A stretch of DNA of 64,000 bases from Symbiodinium natans (Eukaryota > Sar > Dinophyceae > Suessiales > Symbiodiniaceae), in the NCBI GenBank assembly GCA_905221605.1, contig CAJNDS010000165.1, forward strand, positions 107,501 through 171,500, given 5' to 3'. Positions within the stretch are counted from its first letter, which is position 1; every line of letters begins with the position of its first letter. Of this stretch, positions 53,426 through 62,294 are shown in pieces. A model generated the notes under the pieces. It saw nothing but the letters and a program-made list of their open reading frames with translations, searched no databases and was not told the DNA's origin. A program made the translations under genes and the position numbers.

Positions 53426-56400
53426 TCACTTCTTTTTCCGATTGTTGGCAATCTTGAGGTGAAGTTGCAGCAGAATATACTCCAGGTCCGAAATCGTAAG
53501 AATAGGATCCTGTATGCCCCTTTGAATTGAGGATACCAATCCTTCTCTCTTTGCGTCCTCAATCGCCTGGCAAGATTGACCCAGCTCTTCATTCGCATTG
53601 GCAGACCCTGGTGCCTCCGCATCGGATGGACGATCCTTTTCCTCAGGATCTTGCACCATTACCACCTCTTCTTTTTTGGGACTCTGACTTTTCTCCTTCT
53701 TCTTTGTCTTTCCACCGACATTTGACTTTGTGCGCGTCTTCGAGGATTTTTCCACTGCAGAAGCCACCACATTGGATGTTGATCCACCCTTCTCAATGAT
53801 CGTCGGCATCTTCTTCGGCTTTGGAACCATGAGAGTGTAAGGATCTTCGATAGCTGCAGCTTTCCTCTTCTTTTTTACCTTTTTCTTCTCCTCCTCAACG
53901 GCAACCTCCGTCTCCGAAGTCTCAACCACTTCTTTTTCGGCAGGAATATCTTTGCTGGACTCCCCTTCTAGGGACCTCTTTTTCCCTTTTTTGGGATCCT
54001 TTTCTTCTCCCAAATTGGCTCGCTCATACCATATCCTCAGGTCATTGACCCATTCTTCCACCTCCGCGAGCGAAACATCATACGACTTCACTACTTCGAG
54101 AAGTTCCAGCACTGACAACATTTCAGTGGTCCACGAAACCCATACTTGATCCATTTGGTCAGCATCTCCAGTGAACTTCAGGAGTTTGAACAATGGGTCC
54201 GCCTCTGCTCGAGCCAAATCTGGCTTGCCACCGGAGAGAAATGAAATCGCCTCCATCAACAGTTCCGTCATCTTGGTCTCTTCGTCATAAACCATAAAAT
54301 CCTCCTCATCATCATCGAACTGTTCAGGAGGGATCTCCTTTTCTCCACCATTTGCACCAGACTTTCTCCTTGGACCATCCCTTGGGGGCGTCCTTGGAGA
54401 CCTTGGCCTCTGTTTTTCCAACGGAACACCATGCTCGAAGACACACCTGTCACCAAATCGACACTTCCCAGACCGAGCAAACTGGACGCACCTCACACCA
54501 GTTGCATCATGCGAGAACCCACAATCCTTTCCAGCGAAACATTCTCTCCCTGCCACATAGTATTTGCACCAATATGAATGTAGCACCACATCATCTTCGG
54601 AATGGATGAATTTGCAGTCGTCACCAAATTTGCAGCGATCTTTCCCTTTGCCAAACCAATAGCAGAAACCCTTCTTCCTCTTCTCCAAGCGCTCTGCCTC
54701 ATACCGGTCCATAGGGCGATTGTGCTCTACATGAACATTGCCATGTACCTGGGGACTGCTCCCTTCACCCGACGTGCTATCAGTATTTGGTGCTTGGAGT
54801 ACAGCTGGAAAACCTGGCCTTGGTCCTACCACCTTCATGATCGGTTTTCCGCCAACTCCTGAGCCATGCTGAGACGATCCAAAAACATTGAACATCTTCG
54901 TGAAGGCCTTCCTAGCGCCAATCTTCTGCACCCTTTTGATTGGACGTTTCATTGCTCCAACCTTGCATCCAGATGCATTCAAACGACGCAACCTTCTAAA
55001 CCCAACTCTATGTCCCTTCTTCCAAAGAGCCATAAGAATTTTAGAGGCAGTGACATTCTCCACCTCTACCTTTTCCAATGATCCCTCACTTCCCGGAACA
55101 AACCCATCCATCTCTGAAGACCTTTCCATCTTTTTTGACACCACTTCGTCAAGGTAGTCTTCTGAAATCCAGGGAAAGTTCCCCTTAGAGGAAGGATTGT
55201 CATCATTGTTTGGTCCTTCACCAGGATATCCTTTGGTGCTGTCAAAGATCTTACCAGTAGTGCGGTCCTGCATAGAGAAATTCGAAGCCACGCGGGAGTA
55301 CACTGACCACAAGAAAATCCTTGTGTCCGCCAGTCTGGATGACCCACTGGATTTCTCCTCTTCCGGAGAAACTTCTGGCGCTTTGCCCTTCCCTCCAGTG
55401 TCACCGCTTGTCTCACCTCCAGCATCTTCAATGGGAATAAGGGATTCATTGTTCCCTTGATCAAGCACCGCATCCTCTAGTCCAAGAACTTCCAGCATCG
55501 CTGTCGAAGGATCCACCTCCTCATCCGCATCGTCGTCCATCCTTCTCCAGAGAGCCTCCAATTGGTCCGCACAAGTCGCCGCTTGAAGAAACTCCATCAA
55601 CCGAGCCCTCCCGCGCTGCCAGAGAAATTCTGAAACCATCACCGACCCTTGTGCTCCCAGATTCAGGAATGGGTGAACCATTTTGGCTACCCTCGCCATA
55701 AGTTCAATATGAACTTCCATGCCTGGACTGCGGCTCCAATCATAGGCAATTGCCTCCATAGCAGTACCAAACTTGTCCGTATTCTTGAATTCCCCTTCCA
55801 GACCAGGAGACAACAAGGTACCCATCACCGAAAGAGGGTAATTCCCCACCGCCGGCAAGCACGGGTTGTCATGGAACGAATGATGCAGGTCAGTGTAATG
55901 TCCTTGATCTCTCCTTTGAAAAAGGAGTGTTCCAGTCCCTAGCTGGGCATTCATTTCATCCACTTGAACCATTTCAGCACATATCCTCTGCGCCAGGTGC
56001 GCCATTGCTGGCCAGACGGTACGATCTGTCAGACCGCGACGCATAACCCAATCAGTTGTTGGCGACTGGATCAGCGTTCCTGGATCATACACCATAACCA
56101 TTGCACCGTCTCCCATTGACTGATCAGCATCGTCCTCCAGTGCCAGGTTCTCATCCTGTTCGCTTGCACCCTCGGATGACATGCTAATAACCAAATTTCG
56201 ATCCATCTTATTGGACCCTTTTTGGCAATCTCTTTGCCCCATTGGCAACTTGCCAACTGCAACCTTCCAATAAATTCGAGTCAGAAGGCCTTTCACCAGC
56301 AATTGCTGAAGGTCACTCCTCACCGGACCACCATCCAACATCTTCGCATCATTACCACGGAGATCATTGCTCCCGCCTTCTCCTTCTTTTTGGTCGGTCT

Positions 56401-59400
56401 CCTCGCCAGAAATCTGTACTGCTCCTTCCGGCGCCGTCTCCTGTCCAGCCACTTCATGCCCAGGAAGAACTTGAGCGCTTTCAGAGACATTCACCTGTCC
56501 AGCAGCACCTTGCCCAGGTAAAACCTCATCCGTGGAGCCCACCGCCAGCGAACCAACCATAACTGAACCATCCCTTGTTCTTTTTTGAGACCGTTCAGCT
56601 CGACGAGAAGGTTGTGGTAGCGAAAAAACTTGAGAAGTCACTTCTTGGCGGGTCTCCCCCCGCGACGCTTTGTCGCGCCCTTCGCCAAGGTGAACCGATT
56701 TTTTCGGCCCAGCATTGGAGCCTGAAGAACCACTTTGTGGAACATTGCCACGACTCGCAGTTCTCCACGAATCCCTTTCTTGCAAAAAGAGTTCCTTCAG
56801 GCGTTGTACCGCATTGGTCTCCTCCTCGCTTGAATCGCTTGAGGAAGCGGCATACGAGACCAAAGCCTCCGCCTGGTCATCATCATCCACCACATCTGCC
56901 CACGCTCTGCTGAATGGATACGACAAACCACCACGAGGTTTCACCGGCTCCAGTGGCTTCGGTTTTTCCACCACTTCCGCCAGTTGCACTCGTCGTTGTG
57001 ACCGAGATCGTGGCACCTGTCGCACCTGTTTTTTGTCCAGCAAGGGCCTTCCCCTTCTTACAGGGTTTGATCTTGACCGATACTTTTTCGTTGGTGGATT
57101 CACCGGCGGCATTCCAACTCCCACCAACCGCAGCTTCTGTACGCACAACGGAGACCTCTGCGCAAGCGTCCAACCATCACGGTACCTGACCTTATCAAAA
57201 AGCTCCCGATAGGAACCTCTCGGCATAGTTTTTGCACCGGAGTCTTCAGCTTCACGCACCTGAGTGAGGGTTCGCACCGCCGCTCTTCCAGTCCCTTTGT
57301 TCCCAGAAGATTGTTGTACCCGTACAGATGCATCAGAAGGAACTGCCTTTTCCGGTCCTCCCGGTCGATATCGGACCTCACCCACCAATTGCAGAATTTT
57401 GCATGCGGTCACTTTGTTGATCCCTTTGTCAACCAAATCTTCCACAAAGATGAACTCTTGCAAGTCCGACACATTGGTCACACCAAGCGTAATCATCACC
57501 TCACTTACATGAGGGGTATACACCCACAGGTGTGCGTTGCGAGCCATCCAATTTTCAATCGGCTCCTCCGGATTGTGAAGCTGAGTACTAGTGGATGCAG
57601 CCACCGAATTCTTTTGCTCATCAGCTTCTACTTCATCCAGAATACCTTTTTCACCATCTTTTTGTGACACATTGGTCATTTGCAGCGCTTTTGGTGCCGA
57701 GGATGAGGAAGATTCAGCTCCCCCACTCGCAGGTGGCTGAAAAGTGCTTCTATCCGTAAGCTCCCATCCTCTCTCTTTTTCAAACCGGACCTGATTGGCC
57801 ACCTGTACCAAGTGTTTCAGGAGCGACAGCCGCTCCTCTGACATCTCGTCATGGGAGTACTTGCAGAAATTTAACCCTTTCCGGCAACGTCCTCGGAGGT
57901 AATAATCGAAACAGCAATTGTGGAACCCTGCGTCCCTTAGTGACTTCCTGGAAGCATTGTCCCAAGATTTGCCGGGCTCCCAAGTCCCTTCCAATGCCAC
58001 ATCATCGTTGTGAAGGTACCTGCATGCAGTCCCATATTTACAACCACCTTGATTGTAATACAGACACAGCCGACCTTTTGGCTCACCTGACGTAGGCTCA
58101 CCCTTTGATGCACCTTTGCCAAAATTGTACTTGGCCCGGAAGGCTAAATCCTCCCGCTCCTGCTGTGCCTCATCCACTGTACCTTCCTCTGTGGGAGGGT
58201 CACCGATGTTCCCGTCCTCATCATCAGCTTCTTGGCTATTCTTTGGATCAGTTGACCCCCCTTCTGGCCAACCTTCACCGTACCGACGATGCTCATAGGG
58301 ACACCCATCGCCATTGCGACACCTTCCCTTATTGAAGAACCTGCACAGCTTGCTGTACCCAGGTGACAACACCGTCTTTGGTGTCATGTAAGCCTTTTTG
58401 TACTGGTCAGGATCCATGTAGGCTTCCATTGGCTTGTTCTCCCTTTTGCTCATGGATTGCACTGCACCATCAAGCTCCTGCAAAAATAGCTTGGTGTCCA
58501 ACCAAAGCGCGTTCCAAAACTCATCTTCCCCTTGATTCAGCACCGTTGCCACCGCTTCACCCACAACTGGTCGAGAAAATCTCCTTTTTCTGCATGCCAG
58601 TTCGAAAAGCGCGTTGTGGTACTGTTTTCGGGAAAAAGTGGTTAACTTCCCCAAGCCTGTGCTTTCTGTACCATCAGGCTTCCAACCATCATTTTGCAAG
58701 ATGCCATACGCGCGCCGAGCTTCCGCATTGAGGAATGCCTGATCCGCAACACACTCCTGTAAATCTTCCATCGGCCGACCTAACAGCATCCCAGTAATTT
58801 TGCCAACATAGGCTTCCTCTTCATTTCCATTCTCCAGAAGAGCTTTGTAGATCTTTTCTCCATAAAGTTGCCTTTCTTTTCGTTCTTCAGAAGACAACTC
58901 CTGTACCACAAGCTCTTCATCGGATTGCTCTTCCTCCTGTTTCCAGTCCCATTGACCGTTGGAATCTTGGTACCATTGACCAGCATACCATGAATCCGTC
59001 CACCACGTACTCCAGCCGCTGGGTTTCCACTTCCGCAGCGTCGAAGAAGAGTCCTCCACGTCCTCTTCCAAAACCAGAAAGGTGTCCAAGATTATGGTAC
59101 CATCATCTTCCACTCGTTTCACTGTTCCATTGACAGTATCACCAAACTTGAACTGATATGCATTGTTCCCTTCTGCAGGAATCAATACATTCATATCCCC
59201 ATGGTCCAAAAAGGCTCCATACCCATTGATGCAGCGCACTAGACCCATGATCTCATCTCCCTCTTGATAGCAATGTGGCCCAGGTGATTCCAAGGCTCCC
59301 GCTCGGGGCACTTTCTTTACACGCTCTTCAGAAACCATCTCTGTATCATCGGCTCCTGGCGCATCCTTTGTCTTCACCTTTGGGTCACACTGCTCGTCCT

Positions 59401-61261
59401 GCTCCACGAGTCCCACAAGCTCATCTTTTTTGTGCTCCTGGATTTCAGGACCTCCCTTTTTCTCCGCCAACGGCTTTGCCTCATCTGCTGTAATTCGCTC
59501 GGTGTCGACTTCCGGCGAACTTCCAGACGGCAACGCTTCTCCCTTCATGGGAGTGGACCCATCATTGGAGTCCTTTGTCTCACCTTCTGCAGCAGGCAAA
59601 TCTTCTTCCACTGCAGGGCAATTGAGTCGATCATCCACGGCAGGCACGCTTTCTTCCACCGCAGGCTCCTTTGGTTCCATGGCCTCCAAAGGAAAATTTC
59701 CACCATCATTGACCACAGCTGCCTCATTGGCTCCGGTGTAGCCCTTGTCATTTCGTTCCTCGCTGCTAACTTCAGGTTGCACCAGTGCGTCCACCTGTGA
59801 ACCTCCATCATCAGCTGCTGCGGAGACCTGCGCCCCATTGTTGCAGTCGCCCGTGGAACGTACCACCACATGCACCTCAACCCGTGCTTCCTTCGCACTC
59901 CAGGTAATATCTGGCGCATCAACCCGCGCATCATTGGCGCTCCAGGCCTCATTTTTCAGATCATCCGTGTCTCCAGCTATTCCAGAAGCTTCTTTTTCCC
60001 CTTGAATGGCAGAATTCTTGGCACCAAACGAAGAGACCTCCTCAGTCGTAACACACAACTTTTTCTCTCCATCCTCCGAATCTCCAGGACCACCTTCCTG
60101 AACAACAGGTACCGCATCCACCACTCGCTCTTCTGCAGCCGACACAGTTCCGATCACCTCATTGGGCATTTTCTCTTCTGGATCCACCAATTCCATCGCT
60201 GCCCCACCCTCAGAAAGCGCTTCTGTTTCTTCCCGATCCAGGTGTTGAGCTCCAGCGATGTTGGCTTGGTTCCCAGGAATCCCTTCCTCATCAGGAGAAC
60301 CCGAGGTCGGGGCGTCACCATCAGCCCTAGGACCGCTATCCCTGATAGTAGAGGAAAAATCTTTTTCACCTGAACTATTTACACTACCCTGGAATGCCCT
60401 CGTAGACTCAGTCTTCGGAGTAGAGGATGAAGAATCCAGTGCCGCCTCCATTTCCAGCTCATTGCCCAAAGGAGACCCAACCACCTCGTCACTCTTCACC
60501 TTTTCACCTACCACCGGCAATGTCCACTTGGTTTCGTGCGTATCCAGGCAGTAATAATATTGTCTCCCATCTTCATGGAGGTGCCATTCCCACGTTGTCC
60601 CATCGCACGCTTTGATCAGATGCTCGTCTTTCCGAAAACCATCCCTTTCAGAGACCTGTCGCATCTCGTCCTCTTCTTCGGACAACTGTCGCAACCTCTC
60701 AGCCTCCATCTGTAGGATCTCCTCCTCCCCCATGGCGTATTCAGCAGCAGGTGCAGCTTCAAAGCCGTCCGCACCCTTCTGTTTGTGACCGCTTCCACCA
60801 CCTTGGGAACTCGAAGATGGACCCTTTTTGATCTTGTTCAACGGCCTCCTGGTCGCTTGTAGCACTTCTCCAATCAGATCGGTCTGAGACTCTTGGTCTA
60901 CCATTCGACCCGAAGTCGAAGACGACGGCTGGTACCCGTGTTTGTGTAACACTCGTAAAACAGTCACCTCCATTTCACGATCTATGCCACCAGTCGCATC
61001 CCAGTTCCTTTTTTCACCAGGCTTTGGCGGTACAGAAACAGCACGTCCTTCAGCTTCAGCATTGCTAACCATATCCCTATTGGGATTCATACCCGCATTG
61101 GGGCTTTCTGCAACCAAGGCCTCTTCCAGATGTACTTCAGCGTCGGGAATCACCTCTTCCAACACCGATCTTTCACCCAGAGACTCAGCTGCACCATTTC
61201 CAGCTCCACCATCTTGTCCACCATCCGAGGCAAGTTGGAGCCATCGCTTCGGAGAAGGCAT
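53426..61261 (-). CDS. Giant gag-like protein with WW, S1, MLLE, SAM-like and CCCH domains
   Basis: 2611 residues from the ATG at 61261 (first Met after the primer site; the frame is open back through the LTR, but an ATG at 61615 would span the insertion junction). Domains: WW at about 221-249 (WEWHLHEDGRQYYYC ... W246), a long acidic low-complexity region, S1/OB-like at about 665-730 (GDEIMGLVRCINGYGAFLDH), PABC/MLLE-like at about 799-856 (KITGMLLGRP), three CCCH fingers (C973/C981/C987/H991; C1066 to H1084; C1117 to H1137), SAM-like at about 1233-1297, and three more CCCH fingers (C2200 to H2220, C2232 to H2251, C2258 to H2277), then a Lys-rich tail. All suggest RNA binding and, through MLLE, contact with PAM2-type host proteins. 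No protease DTG/DSG, RT YxDD or integrase HHCC seen. Confidence 0.85.
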   Translation of the reverse strand: MPSPKRWLQLASDGGQDGGAGNGAAESLGERSVLEEVIPDAEVHLEEALVAESPNAGMNPNRDMVSNAEAEGRAVSVPPKPGEKRNWDATGGIDREMEVTVLRVLHKHGYQPSSSTSGRMVDQESQTDLIGEVLQATRRPLNKIKKGPSSSSQGGGSGHKQKGADGFEAAPAAEYAMGEEEILQMEAERLRQLSEEEDEMRQVSERDGFRKDEHLIKACDGTTWEWHLHEDGRQYYYCLDTHETKWTLPVVGEKVKSDEVVGSPLGNELEMEAALDSSSSTPKTESTRAFQGSVNSSGEKDFSSTIRDSGPRADGDAPTSGSPDEEGIPGNQANIAGAQHLDREETEALSEGGAAMELVDPEEKMPNEVIGTVSAAEERVVDAVPVVQEGGPGDSEDGEKKLCVTTEEVSSFGAKNSAIQGEKEASGIAGDTDDLKNEAWSANDARVDAPDITWSAKEARVEVHVVVRSTGDCNNGAQVSAAADDGGSQVDALVQPEVSSEERNDKGYTGANEAAVVNDGGNFPLEAMEPKEPAVEESVPAVDDRLNCPAVEEDLPAAEGETKDSNDGSTPMKGEALPSGSSPEVDTERITADEAKPLAEKKGGPEIQEHKKDELVGLVEQDEQCDPKVKTKDAPGADDTEMVSEERVKKVPRAGALESPGPHCYQEGDEIMGLVRCINGYGAFLDHGDMNVLIPAEGNNAYQFKFGDTVNGTVKRVEDDGTIILDTFLVLEEDVEDSSSTLRKWKPSGWSTWWTDSWYAGQWYQDSNGQWDWKQEEEQSDEELVVQELSSEERKERQLYGEKIYKALLENGNEEEAYVGKITGMLLGRPMEDLQECVADQAFLNAEARRAYGILQNDGWKPDGTESTGLGKLTTFSRKQYHNALFELACRKRRFSRPVVGEAVATVLNQGEDEFWNALWLDTKLFLQELDGAVQSMSKRENKPMEAYMDPDQYKKAYMTPKTVLSPGYSKLCRFFNKGRCRNGDGCPYEHRRYGEGWPEGGSTDPKNSQEADDEDGNIGDPPTEEGTVDEAQQEREDLAFRAKYNFGKGASKGEPTSGEPKGRLCLYYNQGGCKYGTACRYLHNDDVALEGTWEPGKSWDNASRKSLRDAGFHNCCFDYYLRGRCRKGLNFCKYSHDEMSEERLSLLKHLVQVANQVRFEKERGWELTDRSTFQPPASGGAESSSSSAPKALQMTNVSQKDGEKGILDEVEADEQKNSVAASTSTQLHNPEEPIENWMARNAHLWVYTPHVSEVMITLGVTNVSDLQEFIFVEDLVDKGINKVTACKILQLVGEVRYRPGGPEKAVPSDASVRVQQSSGNKGTGRAAVRTLTQVREAEDSGAKTMPRGSYRELFDKVRYRDGWTLAQRSPLCVQKLRLVGVGMPPVNPPTKKYRSRSNPVRRGRPLLDKKQVRQVPRSRSQRRVQLAEVVEKPKPLEPVKPRGGLSYPFSRAWADVVDDDDQAEALVSYAASSSDSSEEETNAVQRLKELFLQERDSWRTASRGNVPQSGSSGSNAGPKKSVHLGEGRDKASRGETRQEVTSQVFSLPQPSRRAERSQKRTRDGSVMVGSLAVGSTDEVLPGQGAAGQVNVSESAQVLPGHEVAGQETAPEGAVQISGEETDQKEGEGGSNDLRGNDAKMLDGGPVRSDLQQLLVKGLLTRIYWKVAVGKLPMGQRDCQKGSNKMDRNLVISMSSEGASEQDENLALEDDADQSMGDGAMVMVYDPGTLIQSPTTDWVMRRGLTDRTVWPAMAHLAQRICAEMVQVDEMNAQLGTGTLLFQRRDQGHYTDLHHSFHDNPCLPAVGNYPLSVMGTLLSPGLEGEFKNTDKFGTAMEAIAYDWSRSPGMEVHIELMARVAKMVHPFLNLGAQGSVMVSEFLWQRGRARLMEFLQAATCADQLEALWRRMDDDADEEVDPSTAMLEVLGLEDAVLDQGNNESLIPIEDAGGETSGDTGGKGKAPEVSPEEEKSSGSSRLADTRIFLWSVYSRVASNFSMQDRTTGKIFDSTKGYPGEGPNNDDNPSSKGNFPWISEDYLDEVVSKKMERSSEMDGFVPGSEGSLEKVEVENVTASKILMALWKKGHRVGFRRLRRLNASGCKVGAMKRPIKRVQKIGARKAFTKMFNVFGSSQHGSGVGGKPIMKVVGPRPGFPAVLQAPNTDSTSGEGSSPQVHGNVHVEHNRPMDRYEAERLEKRKKGFCYWFGKGKDRCKFGDDCKFIHSEDDVVLHSYWCKYYVAGRECFAGKDCGFSHDATGVRCVQFARSGKCRFGDRCVFEHGVPLEKQRPRSPRTPPRDGPRRKSGANGGEKEIPPEQFDDDEEDFMVYDEETKMTELLMEAISFLSGGKPDLARAEADPLFKLLKFTGDADQMDQVWVSWTTEMLSVLELLEVVKSYDVSLAEVEEWVNDLRIWYERANLGEEKDPKKGKKRSLEGESSKDIPAEKEVVETSETEVAVEEEKKKVKKKRKAAAIEDPYTLMVPKPKKMPTIIEKGGSTSNVVASAVEKSSKTRTKSNVGGKTKKKEKSQSPKKEEVVMVQDPEEKDRPSDAEAPGSANANEELGQSCQAIEDAKREGLVSSIQRGIQDPILTISDLEYILLQLHLKIANNRKKK

Positions 61262-61315
61262 TGCTTCTTGATCCCAAAACCTTGAAAGAACACTTAACCG
61301 CAGGGAACCTAATTT

Positions 61316-61327
61316 GGGCTCATAACC
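61316..61327 (-). other. Primer-binding site, half-tRNA (initiator Met) type
   Basis: On the element strand GGTTATGAGCCC starts directly after the 5' LTR. Its complement GGGCTCATAACC is the anticodon stem-loop of initiator tRNA-Met (CAT anticodon). Drosophila copia is known to prime from a cleaved 5' half of this tRNA; the same mechanism is inferred here. Confidence 0.75.
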
Positions 61328-61614
61328 TACGGGGGGACAACCAAGGAAGGAAATCAACTCCCCTAATCGCCCTGAACTTATATTTCCCAGATCGAACCAA
61401 GAAACAACCAAGAACACGGATAAGAGCAACCCAGGGGGGAAGGAAAGGGGGAAGGAATCCACACCCTTACCAAACCCTAAGAACCCAGGCACTACTTTTT
61501 GAACTTGTGGCTTTCTGTTCAAGCCCATCTTGAGCCAAATACGATTACCGGGTTCATTAACCCTTCCAACTTCCAACACTAACTCCTTTCTACAATACCA
61601 ATTGCAGCTCCGCA
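61328..61614 (-). repeat. 5' LTR
   Basis: 287 bp, identical by eye to 52769-53055. Followed by TAGGG and then TTTAGGG. Confidence 0.9.
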
Positions 61615-61739
61615 TAGGGTTTAGGGTTTAGGGGGTCCATTGGGTGAGGTGCCACAACCAGTCTTTGAGGACCGAAAACCCTTGGATCATGGCTCTGGGG
61701 CACCTGGAACCGCAACCCTAAACCCAAAACCCTAAACAA

Positions 61740-61840
61740 CCCCAAAAACACTAAGCCACAAACCCTAAACCCCTAACCCCTAACCCCTAACCCCAAACCC
61801 TAAACCCTAAACCCTAAACCCTAAACCCTAAACCCTACTG
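61740..61840. repeat. CCCTAAA/CCCCTAA array
   Basis: Canonical units plus CCCCTAA variants. The surrounding 61620-62294 region also holds an unassigned segment at 61870-61945 and several short repeats; no exon is convincing there. Confidence 0.9.
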
Positions 61841-62294
61841 AGTATTCACCATTATTCTGCCCTACAGGGGTTCCGGCACATCTGCTGTTTGCAACAGTTC
61901 AAAAGTCGACATCGTGCTTGGAAGCTTGAGGTTTTGAATCTTCTACCTATTCAGTTTGGGTTTAGGGTTTAGGGAACCCTGAACTACTTGTTCAGAGGAA
62001 GGAAGCACTGAGTTGGGTTTAGGGTTTAGGGATACACTAAATAGCCTCTGGAGCAAATAAAGGCGGCTAGTTTCCGAATCCCTACTAAGAATTACCAAGA
62101 AACCCCTAAACTGCTAAACCTTTGCAAGCCTTATAGCCCCTGAACGACCTTACGAAGTCCCACCAGAAAGCTTGAAACCCCCAAACCCCCAACCCTCAAC
62201 CCTAACCCTAAACCCTAAATCCTATGCCCTAAGCCCTAAACCCTAGACCCTAAACCCTAAACGCAACTAAACCCCAAACCCCTTCTCTCTCAAG

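Larger units (their letters stand above)
52769..61614 (-). mobile_element. Complete LTR retrotransposon lacking recognisable pol
   Basis: 8846 bp, oriented on the - strand. The two 287-bp LTRs read identically, so insertion is recent. The element is flanked by TAGGG on both sides (52764-52768, 61615-61619) inside telomeric repeats. A primer-binding site next to the 5' LTR and a polypurine tract next to the 3' LTR complete the set. The single large frame lacks reverse transcriptase, RNase H, protease and integrase motifs, so mobility would depend on another element. The half-tRNA-type primer site points to a copia-like partner. It interrupts no exon that I can see. Confidence 0.88.

Noticed and set aside
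53299-53622. 107-residue ORF on the - strand near the end of the retroelement ORF
   Set aside because: It overlaps the 3' end of the large ORF in another frame and lacks any motif.
61262-61615. N-terminal extension of the retroelement ORF to the ATG at 61615
   Set aside because: That ATG combines the last two LTR bases with the first base of the target duplication and lies before the primer site, so it is not part of the element's own transcript start.
38253-62294. A single 24-kb kinase intron stated as fact
   Set aside because: Two terminal exons with stop codons on the same strand lie inside it, so nested genes or two kinase loci remain equally possible; kept only as a finding.
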